NCBI GenBank assembly: GCA_029556915.1
Contig: JAKQIT010000015.1
Location: forward strand, 1 to 55,710
Direction of reading: 5' to 3'
DNA from: Pseudomonadota bacterium
Lineage (GTDB): Bacteria > Pseudomonadota > Gammaproteobacteria > Burkholderiales > Methylophilaceae
Length of the DNA stretch: 55,710 nt
The position numbers and the translations under genes were made by a program. The notes under the pieces are model-generated. The model saw nothing but the letters and a program-made list of their open reading frames with translations, was not told the origin of the DNA and made no database searches. Shown in pieces: positions 14,609 to 22,085 of the stretch (position 1 is the first letter of the stretch; every line of letters begins with the position of its first letter).

Positions 14609-15913
14609 ATGCGTGATAAAAAACAATTCTATGAAGTATTAGATAGCAATAAAAATGAAGTTGATACGCCAAATGCAAGCCGCCGAGGTTTCTTTAAAAG
14701 CACTATTGCGAGCGCACTCGGTGCTGCAGCAATGTTTAATATCTTGCCAGAAGAATTAAAGAGTATGGCTTATGCAGCAGGTTCTGATGCCCCAGAAATG
14801 ACTGAGGTAAAAGTTGGATTTATACCGCTCACTGATTGTGCACCAATTATCGTTGCAGCTGAAATGGGTTTTGATAAAAAGTATGGTATCAAAATCATTC
14901 CTAGTAAAGAAGCCTCATGGGCTGGTGTGCGTGACAAAGTGGTGAATGGTGAACTACACGCAGCGCATGTGCTATATGGGTTGATGTATGGTGTACAAAT
15001 GGGGATTGGCGGCAAACAAAAAGACATGGCTGTAATGATGACGCTTAACCATAATGGACAAGGCATTACACTTTCAAATCAGTTAAAAGATAAAGGCGTT
15101 ACAGATGGTAAATCACTCAAACGTGTGATGCAAAATGAAAATCGCGACTTTACTTTTGCACAAACCTTCCCAACTGGCACACACGCGATGTGGCTTAACT
15201 ACTGGTTAGCTGCAAATAACATTAACCCTGTTAAAGATGTTAAAAACATTGTCGTACCTCCACCGCAAATGGTGGCCAATATGCGCATCGGCAATATGGA
15301 TGGTTACTGTGTTGGTGAGCCGTGGAATGCCCGTGCCATACACGACAAAGTAGGTTACACAGTAGCAACTAGCCAAGACATTTGGCCAAATCATCCAGAA
15401 AAAGTATTGGGTACAACCGCTGAATTTATATCTAAAAATCCTAATACTGCGCGAGCCTTAATGATGGCAATACTTGAAGCAAGCAAATACATTGACGCCA
15501 CAGCAAACCGTGCAAAAGTGGCTGAATTAATTTCTGGTAAAGCTTATGTAAACGCACCTAAAGACGTCATTTTAGGTCGCTTTTTAGGTGATTACGATAA
15601 CGGCAATGGCAAAAAATGGAAAGATCCAAACTTCATGAAGTTTTATGACGACGGTAAGGTGCCTTTCCCATACTTATCAGATGGCATGTGGTTCTTAACC
15701 CAACATAAACGTTGGGGGATGTTGAAATCTGACCCTGATTACTTAGCCGTTGCAAAAAAAGTAAATCAAATTGATTTATATAGCCAAGCAGCTAGCCAAG
15801 TGGGTGTAAGCGTTCCTAAAGATGTTTTGCGCAGTAGCAAACTCATGGACGGCGTAGTTTGGGATGGTAGCAACCCTGCTGCGTATGCGTCAGGTTTTAA
15901 GATTAAGGCATAA
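14609..15913 (+). CDS. nrtA: Nitrate ABC transporter substrate-binding protein
   Basis: The 434-residue product has a twin-arginine signal (SRRGFFKS at 24-31, then a hydrophobic segment ASALGAAAMF), so it should be exported folded. The mature part is the NrtA/CmpA type: VKVGFIPLTDCAPIIVAAEMGFDKKYGIKI, FAQTFPTGTHAMWLNYWLAANNINP and GYCVGEPWNARAI. It delivers nitrate (perhaps nitrite) to NrtB/NrtC. A TAGGGG ribosome site precedes the ATG. It is the first gene after the ANTAR-controlled terminator. The export signal separates it from NasS, the cytoplasmic sensor of the same fold. Confidence 0.9.
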   Translation: MRDKKQFYEVLDSNKNEVDTPNASRRGFFKSTIASALGAAAMFNILPEELKSMAYAAGSDAPEMTEVKVGFIPLTDCAPIIVAAEMGFDKKYGIKIIPSKEASWAGVRDKVVNGELHAAHVLYGLMYGVQMGIGGKQKDMAVMMTLNHNGQGITLSNQLKDKGVTDGKSLKRVMQNENRDFTFAQTFPTGTHAMWLNYWLAANNINPVKDVKNIVVPPPQMVANMRIGNMDGYCVGEPWNARAIHDKVGYTVATSQDIWPNHPEKVLGTTAEFISKNPNTARALMMAILEASKYIDATANRAKVAELISGKAYVNAPKDVILGRFLGDYDNGNGKKWKDPNFMKFYDDGKVPFPYLSDGMWFLTQHKRWGMLKSDPDYLAVAKKVNQIDLYSQAASQVGVSVPKDVLRSSKLMDGVVWDGSNPAAYASGFKIKA

Positions 15914-15975
15914 ACCCGTAATTTGTATAAGCGCATTACGTTGCGCTACTACAAAACCAAAATAAGGAGCACAGC

Positions 15976-16908
15976 ATGAGTGCGGTTAGTGTAAATGAAG
16001 AAAGTTTGAAAGAGATGATGCAAAAAGCTACCTCAACTGACGAAAAAACAAAAAAAGTAATAGAAATAGTAACAAAGGATACTGATATAACTAAAGTTAC
16101 TCAGAAGCCAGTGGCGGGATCCCCCAGCAAATTTTCTATACAAAGTAAGGCCTTTTTTCAATGGCTCATTCCACCTGTTTTAGGCATTTTACTATTAGTG
16201 GTGATTTGGGCTGCGATTGCACAATTTACTAAGGGATTACCAGGGCCAATTTCTACCTTCAAAGAAGCCACTGTATTATTTAGCGACCCATTTTATTCCA
16301 ATGGCCCGAATGACCAAGGCATAGGCTGGAACATAATAGCTTCACTAAAGAGAGTTGGCCTTGGTTTTGGTATGGCAGCGCTAGTGGGCATTCCGCTAGG
16401 CTTTATGATTGGTCGTTTTGAATTTTTATCACGGATGACCGCACCTGTGATTAGCTTACTTCGGCCAGTATCCCCTTTGGCTTGGTTGCCAATTGGTTTG
16501 TTGGTATTTAAAGCGGCCGACCCAGCTTCAATTTGGGTGATTTTTATCTCGGCTATTTGGCCAATGATTATCAATACTGCAGTAGGTGTGAGTAAAGTGC
16601 CGCAAGATTATATGAATGTTGCCAAGGTGCTTAATTTGAGCGAGTGGAAAATTATTACTAAGATTTTATTTCCCAGTGTGTTGCCCTACATGATGACTGG
16701 GGTGCGCCTATCAATCGGAACTGCATGGTTAGTGATTGTTGCTGCTGAAATGCTCACAGGTGGCGTGGGTATTGGTTTTTGGGTGTGGGATGAATGGAAT
16801 AATCTCAATGTAGAACACATTATTATTGCGATTTTTGTAGTGGGTATTGTGGGCTTATTACTTGAGCAAGCTTTAATTTTAATCGCTAAAAAATTCTCTT
16901 ACGAATAA
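15976..16908 (+). CDS. nrtB: Nitrate ABC transporter permease
   Basis: A 310-residue inner-membrane permease with about six helices after a ~50-residue polar N-terminus. The cytoplasmic EAA loop that contacts the ATPase is visible around NVAKVLNLSEWKIITKILFPSVLPYMMTGVRLSIGTAWLVIVAAEM, and the NrtB-type ending GVGIGFWVWDEWNN follows. AAGGAG lies before the ATG. It is nine bases ahead of the ATPase gene and 62 after nrtA. Confidence 0.92.
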   Translation: MSAVSVNEESLKEMMQKATSTDEKTKKVIEIVTKDTDITKVTQKPVAGSPSKFSIQSKAFFQWLIPPVLGILLLVVIWAAIAQFTKGLPGPISTFKEATVLFSDPFYSNGPNDQGIGWNIIASLKRVGLGFGMAALVGIPLGFMIGRFEFLSRMTAPVISLLRPVSPLAWLPIGLLVFKAADPASIWVIFISAIWPMIINTAVGVSKVPQDYMNVAKVLNLSEWKIITKILFPSVLPYMMTGVRLSIGTAWLVIVAAEMLTGGVGIGFWVWDEWNNLNVEHIIIAIFVVGIVGLLLEQALILIAKKFSYE

Positions 16909-16917
16909 GGACTCATC

Positions 16918-17721
16918 ATGGAAAAAAATCTACAAGAAAGATACGTGCAGCTAGAAAACGTGAATATGTCATTCACCACGAAAAAAGGGGTTTTTAACGC
17001 GCTCAATAATATTAACTTGAACATTAGAGAAGGTGAGTTCATTTCAATCATTGGTCATTCAGGTTGTGGAAAATCTACCGTGCTGAACTTAATTGCAGGT
17101 CTATTAACGCCCACAACAGGCAATTTGTTTTGCGCTGGCAGAGAAATTCATAAGCCAGGGCCAGAACGTGCCGTTGTTTTTCAAAATCACTCACTTTTAC
17201 CATGGCTCACCTGTTTTGAAAATGTGCTATTAGCGGTAGAGCGTGTGTTTGCCAATGAAACTAAGCAGCAACATGCTGACCGTACTAAAGCAGCGCTAGA
17301 GTTAGTTGGCCTCAGTCACGCGAGCGAAAAGCGCCCTAATGAGATTTCGGGCGGTATGAAGCAGCGTGTAGGCATCGCTCGTGCGCTAGCGATGGAACCA
17401 AAAGTGTTATTACTAGATGAGCCTTTTGGTGCATTAGATGCACTCACACGTGCCACATTACAAGATGAATTGATGAAAATTATGGCGAAATCTGGCTCTA
17501 CTGCGGTGATGGTGACGCACGATGTGGATGAAGCAGTATTACTGTCTGACCGTATCGTAATGATGACTAATGGACCAAGTGCTGAGATAGGCGAGATTTT
17601 AGCAGTTGATTTAGCTAAACCGCGTAATCGTTTAGAACTGGCAGAAGACAAAAATTACAACCACCTACGTAGCGAGGTATTGCGCTTTTTATATGAGCGC
17701 CATGCCAAAAAAGCCGCTTAG
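16918..17721 (+). CDS. nrtC: Nitrate ABC transporter ATPase
   Basis: A 267-residue ATPase with Walker A GHSGCGKST (46-54), Q-loop VFQNHSLLPWLT, ABC signature [16 protein letters not shown], Walker [13 protein letters not shown] and the switch His in MVTHDVDEAV. It lacks the NrtA-like C-terminal regulatory domain of cyanobacterial NrtC, so it corresponds to the NrtD-like short form and one gene serves as homodimer. It powers NrtB. Transcription continues into the porin gene 28 bases on. Confidence 0.92.
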   Translation: MEKNLQERYVQLENVNMSFTTKKGVFNALNNINLNIREGEFISIIGHSGCGKSTVLNLIAGLLTPTTGNLFCAGREIHKPGPERAVVFQNHSLLPWLTCFENVLLAVERVFANETKQQHADRTKAALELVGLSHASEKRPNEISGGMKQRVGIARALAMEPKVLLLDEPFGALDALTRATLQDELMKIMAKSGSTAVMVTHDVDEAVLLSDRIVMMTNGPSAEIGEILAVDLAKPRNRLELAEDKNYNHLRSEVLRFLYERHAKKAA

Positions 17722-17749
17722 TTATTTAATAGTTAAAAGGGACATTGTG

Positions 17750-19147
17750 ATGAAAACAAATTATAAATTGAAGCTTGCAATATATTCTACTTTACTCACC
17801 TTATCTGGAGGGGCTTTTAGCGCTGTTGCAGAAGAGGCTTCTACTGTTGAAGATGAATATACTTTTATGGATTCAGTAAAAGGAGGAAAAAACTTAACCA
17901 GTTTTAGGTTGCGCTATGAAAATGTGCGCCAAGATGGCTTGGCCGTTGCACCAGTTGCAAATAACGAACTTAAAGATGGTGAAGCTCTCACACTTCGCAG
18001 TTTGGTTGGCTGGCAAACCGCGCCATATCATAACTTCAGCTTTGCAGGGCAGTTAATCGGTGTAACCAAGTTCATGGATGACTACAACGATCGAAAAGGT
18101 AACGCCACAGAACTGGATAAAGCAGGTTATGCCATTATTGTAGACCCAAATCATTTTGATATTAACCAACTTTACGTGGACTGGACGGGCATTAAAAACA
18201 CGAGAGTTCGTTTAGGTCGTCAACAACTTAATCTAGATAATGTGCGCTTTATTGGTGATATTGGCTTTAGGCAAGTAATGCAAGTGTTTGATGGGGTTAC
18301 TTTACTCAATAAAAGCTTGCCAGATACAGAAGTGTTTTTAGCGCATTTTGAGCAAGTGACACAAATTACCACCAAACAACGTGATGGTGATTTAGAAATT
18401 GCCAACATTCGCTATCGAATCTCACCTACAGAGTTTTTAATAGGCTACGGATATTTTTCTAATATGGATGATTTAGGTTTTGGTAATGCTTGGTTTGGTG
18501 CAGGCACGCTCAACAATGCTGGCAAACCTAATTTAACAGCCGACCAATCGAACAAAATTTTCGGTATGCGTTTAGATGGTACGCATCCCTTTAACCCCAA
18601 TTTTAGAGCGCACTACACGGCAGAATACGCCAAGCAAAGTGACTACGCCGATGGCGACAAACGTATCGACGCGCATTATTACAAACTGGGCGGTGGTTTG
18701 GGCTTTGATAACTTCAATATGCGTATCGACCAAGAATTACTCTCCAGCAACGATAATAAATATGCGTTTCAAACACCATTTGGCACGAATCATTTGTTCC
18801 AAGGCTGGGTGGACAAATTTTTAGTCACACCAAGATCCGGCATTCAAGATACTTTTGTCACTGCAACATATAAGTATGATGATTTTCTATTTTTTGCAGA
18901 TTACCACATCTTCAAATCGGATGAGGATTTCAACACAGTTGGCGGTGGCACACGCACCAATGGTGATAAATATGGCACAGAATGGAACGTGGCCGCCACT
19001 TGGAATATCGACAAAAACTGGATGACCAAACTGGAATATGGCAAATATAGTGAGAGCGACAAGTATCAAGCGACTGCGACCACGTCGCAAGCTGGACGTA
19101 TTCGGGATACTGACAAACTGTGGTTAACCGGAATGTATACGTTTTAA
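17750..19147 (+). CDS. Alginate-export-type outer-membrane porin, assimilatory copy
   Basis: The start at 17750 (MKTNYKLKLAIYSTLLTLSGGAFSAVAEE) gives a normal signal peptide and has AAGGGA upstream; the longer frame from 17693 overlaps nrtC. The rest is a beta-barrel of about 440 residues ending in the C-terminal aromatic strand WLTGMYTF. It belongs to the alginate_exp-like porins (LRYENV, GRQQLNLDNVRFIGDIGFRQ, TPFGTNHLFQGW). By position between nrtC and nirB it probably lets nitrate or nitrite cross the outer membrane. A close paralogue sits in the nar cluster at 42421-43809. Confidence 0.85.
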   Translation: MKTNYKLKLAIYSTLLTLSGGAFSAVAEEASTVEDEYTFMDSVKGGKNLTSFRLRYENVRQDGLAVAPVANNELKDGEALTLRSLVGWQTAPYHNFSFAGQLIGVTKFMDDYNDRKGNATELDKAGYAIIVDPNHFDINQLYVDWTGIKNTRVRLGRQQLNLDNVRFIGDIGFRQVMQVFDGVTLLNKSLPDTEVFLAHFEQVTQITTKQRDGDLEIANIRYRISPTEFLIGYGYFSNMDDLGFGNAWFGAGTLNNAGKPNLTADQSNKIFGMRLDGTHPFNPNFRAHYTAEYAKQSDYADGDKRIDAHYYKLGGGLGFDNFNMRIDQELLSSNDNKYAFQTPFGTNHLFQGWVDKFLVTPRSGIQDTFVTATYKYDDFLFFADYHIFKSDEDFNTVGGGTRTNGDKYGTEWNVAATWNIDKNWMTKLEYGKYSESDKYQATATTSQAGRIRDTDKLWLTGMYTF

Positions 19148-19194
19148 ATAACATATCATCCCTTAGTTTACTAAATTATTTAAAGTTAAATAAT

Positions 19195-21627
19195 ATGCAA
19201 AGAATGAAGTTAGTTGTTGTTGGTAATGGCATGGCAGGAATGCGAGTTGTAGAAGAGTTACTCAAAATATCTCCAGATTTATACGATATTACTGTTTTTG
19301 GGGATGAGCCTTACCCTAACTACAATCGCATTATGCTTTCTCCTGTCTTGGCGAACGAGCAGACCATTGAGGATATTATTCTCAATTCACGCGAGTGGTA
19401 CAGCGAAAAGAATATCAAGCTCTATACCAGTGCCCGTATCAATAAAATAGACCGCAAAAATCGCATGGTGTACGCTGAAGATGGCACGACGGCAGAATAT
19501 GACCGCTTGCTACTGGCGACCGGCTCTAAGCCTTTTATGTTGCCAGTTGCTGGAGCAGATTTGCAAGGTGTAATTGGTTATCGTGATATTAAAGATACCA
19601 ATGAAATGATAGAAGCCGCCAAAAATTACAAAAAGGCGGTGGTGATTGGTGGCGGACTGCTTGGGCTAGAAGCTGCAAATGGCTTGGCAATTCAAGGGAT
19701 GGATGTGACGGTGATACACCGTAATGAGTGGTTGCTTGAGCGCCAGCTAGACAAAACCGCTGGCAAAATGCTGCAAAAATCGCTCGAAGCAAAAGGCCTA
19801 AAATTTCTGCTCAATCAAAACACCAAAGCATTAACTGGCGAGAATGGTCGCGTAACAACCATCCACTTTGCTGATGGCACTAACTTACCAGCTAATTTGG
19901 TAGTGATGGCAGTAGGTATTCGCCCCAACTATGCTTTAGCAGAGTCTGCCGGCATCTATTGTGACAAGGGCATTGTGGTGAATGACACTATGCAAACCTA
20001 TGATCCTCGTATTTATGCGGTGGGCGAATGTGTTTCACATCGCGGTATTTCTTATGGATTAGTCGCGCCCTTATTTGAAATGGCTAAGGTTTGTGCCACA
20101 CACTTGGCCAACTTTGGTATTGGCTTATACAAAGGATCTGTAACCTCTACAAAATTAAAAGTAACGGGAATCGATTTATTTAGTGCTGGCGATTTTGCAC
20201 CAAATAATGAGGATGGCCGCGAAGAAATAGTTTTGCACGATGCTGTGGGCGGGGTTTACAAAAAACTCGTCATCAAAAATGACAAAATCATTGGTAGCGT
20301 GCTTTATGGGGATACCACGGATGGTTCATGGTATTTTCAAATGCTTAGAGATGGAAAACCCATTCATGAGATTCGCGACCATCTCATGTTTGGGCAAGAC
20401 AGTTTAGGCAATACTGGCCACCAAGGTAACGATAAAGCCGCCGCTATGACCAATGAGATGGAAGTGTGCGGCTGTAACGGCGTCTGCAAAGGCACTATTG
20501 TTAAAGCCATTCAAGACCAAGGCTTGTTCACCATTGATGATGTAAAAAAGCAAACCAAAGCAGGGTCAAGTTGCGGCAGTTGCGTTGGTCTAGTTGAACA
20601 AATTTTAGCTTCTACTTTAGGTGGCGGTTATGCACCACCGTCAACGAGCAAAGCGGTCTGCGGCTGTACGGATAAAAATCATGAGGAAGTCCGCGCAGAA
20701 ATTCGCACACGCAAATACTTGAATATTCCTGATGCCATGCGTGGGTTGGGTTGGCGCACACCTAATGGTTGTGCCACTTGCCGCCCTGCACTTAATTACT
20801 ACTTACTTTCAACATGGCCTCATGAGGCTGTGGATGATCCGCAATCAAGGTTTATTAATGAGCGTGTGCATGCCAATATTCAAAAAGATGGTACTTACTC
20901 AGTGATTCCACGTATGTACGGTGGTGTCACAAGCGCTAACCAGTTACGCAAAATTGCCGATGTCGCAGACAAATACGCCGTGCCAATGGTAAAAGTCACG
21001 GGCGGTCAACGCATCGACTTACTCGGCGTAAAAAAAGAAGACCTCACCAGCATGTGGGCAGATTTGGATATGCCCTCTGGGTATGCTTACGGAAAATCTA
21101 TCCGCACCGTCAAAACTTGCGTGGGCTCTGAGTTTTGTCGTTTTGGCACGCAAAACTCTACACAGTTAGGCATTGATATTGAGAAAGCTTTCGACCACAT
21201 GTGGGCACCGCATAAAGTGAAGTTTGCCGTATCCGGCTGCCCCAGAAACTGTGCGGAATCTGGCATAAAAGATGTCGGCATTATCGGAGTTGATTCTGGC
21301 TGGGAGATTTATGTGGGCGGTAATGGGGGAATTAAAACTGAGGCGGCGCAATTTTTGTGCAAAGTCAAAACCGCGGATGAGGTGATGGAATACTCAGGGG
21401 CTTTCATTCAAATATACCGTGAAGAAGCGCGCTATTTAGATAGAACAGTGCATTGGATAGCGCGTGTTGGGCTGGAGTATGTCAAGCGTCGTGTCTTAGA
21501 AGATGCAGAAGGTCGTAAAGCTGCTTATGAACGTTTGTTATACGCACTGCAAGGCGCAACAGACCCTTGGGCAGAGCGTGTACAAAAGCGCGACCAACAT
21601 AAAGAATTTGAGACGATAACCGTTTAA
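19195..21627 (+). CDS. nirB: NAD(P)H nitrite reductase large subunit
   Basis: An ~810-residue cytoplasmic enzyme reducing nitrite to ammonium. Domains in order: an FAD/NAD(P)-binding module (VVVGNGMAGMRVVEELL; VVIGGGLLGLEAANGLAIQGMDVTVIH), BFD-like [2Fe-2S] segments (CGCNGVCKGTIV ... CGSCVGLVEQIL and a second Cys cluster CGCTDKNHEE/NGCATCRPAL), and a sirohaem/[4Fe-4S] domain with TCVGSEFCRFG and SGCPRNCAES. The ATG at 19195 is chosen because the frame from 19120 overlaps the porin gene and adds 25 unrelated residues. The partner NirD follows after the repeat copy B. Confidence 0.93.
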   Translation: MQRMKLVVVGNGMAGMRVVEELLKISPDLYDITVFGDEPYPNYNRIMLSPVLANEQTIEDIILNSREWYSEKNIKLYTSARINKIDRKNRMVYAEDGTTAEYDRLLLATGSKPFMLPVAGADLQGVIGYRDIKDTNEMIEAAKNYKKAVVIGGGLLGLEAANGLAIQGMDVTVIHRNEWLLERQLDKTAGKMLQKSLEAKGLKFLLNQNTKALTGENGRVTTIHFADGTNLPANLVVMAVGIRPNYALAESAGIYCDKGIVVNDTMQTYDPRIYAVGECVSHRGISYGLVAPLFEMAKVCATHLANFGIGLYKGSVTSTKLKVTGIDLFSAGDFAPNNEDGREEIVLHDAVGGVYKKLVIKNDKIIGSVLYGDTTDGSWYFQMLRDGKPIHEIRDHLMFGQDSLGNTGHQGNDKAAAMTNEMEVCGCNGVCKGTIVKAIQDQGLFTIDDVKKQTKAGSSCGSCVGLVEQILASTLGGGYAPPSTSKAVCGCTDKNHEEVRAEIRTRKYLNIPDAMRGLGWRTPNGCATCRPALNYYLLSTWPHEAVDDPQSRFINERVHANIQKDGTYSVIPRMYGGVTSANQLRKIADVADKYAVPMVKVTGGQRIDLLGVKKEDLTSMWADLDMPSGYAYGKSIRTVKTCVGSEFCRFGTQNSTQLGIDIEKAFDHMWAPHKVKFAVSGCPRNCAESGIKDVGIIGVDSGWEIYVGGNGGIKTEAAQFLCKVKTADEVMEYSGAFIQIYREEARYLDRTVHWIARVGLEYVKRRVLEDAEGRKAAYERLLYALQGATDPWAERVQKRDQHKEFETITV

Positions 21628-21632
21628 TTTAC

Positions 21633-21689
21633 GCCCGAGAGATTTTTGCACCTCTGGAAGCCCCATAGAATAAGGCTTGCAGAAGTGGT
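21633..21689 (+). repeat. Dispersed hairpin repeat, copy B
   Basis: GCCCGAGAGA followed by a weaker hairpin (CTCTGGAAGCC ... GGCTTGCAGAAG) around CATAGAATAAGGCT and ending AGTGGT. It lies 6 bases after the nirB stop, between nirB and nirD, in the same orientation as the operon. It aligns over its full length with copies A and C. Confidence 0.65.
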
Positions 21690-21770
21690 CAAATGAAGAT
21701 GGGTAAAATCACTTGAAATAAACACCATAAGAATGGTTGTTTTTATGATTAGTTTCTTGAAAGAAAAAGT

Positions 21771-22085
21771 ATGTCTAATTGGGTAAAAATAGCGCCGCTT
21801 AACGAAATTCCAAAACTAGGCGCCCGCGTAGTTCGATGCAAAGATGGCGACATTGGCGTATTTCGCACCGAAGATGACCGCGTATTTGCCATTAATAATA
21901 GTTGCCCGCACAAAGGCGGCCCACTCTCGCAAGGCATAGTATATGGTGACAAAGTTGCTTGCCCATTGCATAGCTGGAAAATTAGCTTGGTAGATGGTAA
22001 GGCAGAAGAGCCTGATGTGGGACAAACAGCTTGCTTTAAGACTAAAGTTGAAGATGGTGTAGTGTATTTGGAATTAAAAGATTGA
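21771..22085 (+). CDS. nirD: Nitrite reductase small subunit with Rieske cluster
   Basis: A 104-residue Rieske-fold protein. Unlike some NirD proteins that have lost the cluster, both ligand boxes are present (CPHKGGPLSQG and CPLHSW, that is C-x-H ... C-x2-H), so it should bind a [2Fe-2S] centre and take part in electron flow to NirB. It is preceded by 143 bases after nirB that hold repeat copy B. The stop codon overlaps the TTG start of nasA. Confidence 0.9.
   Translation: MSNWVKIAPLNEIPKLGARVVRCKDGDIGVFRTEDDRVFAINNSCPHKGGPLSQGIVYGDKVACPLHSWKISLVDGKAEEPDVGQTACFKTKVEDGVVYLELKD

Noticed and set aside
14609-15913. NrtA as the missing NasS sensor
   Set aside because: A clear twin-arginine motif and hydrophobic segment indicate export, so the mature protein should be outside the cytoplasm where NasT acts.
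17693-17749. N-terminal extension of the assimilatory porin
   Set aside because: It overlaps the end of nrtC, lacks a ribosome site and would bury the signal peptide behind 19 polar residues.
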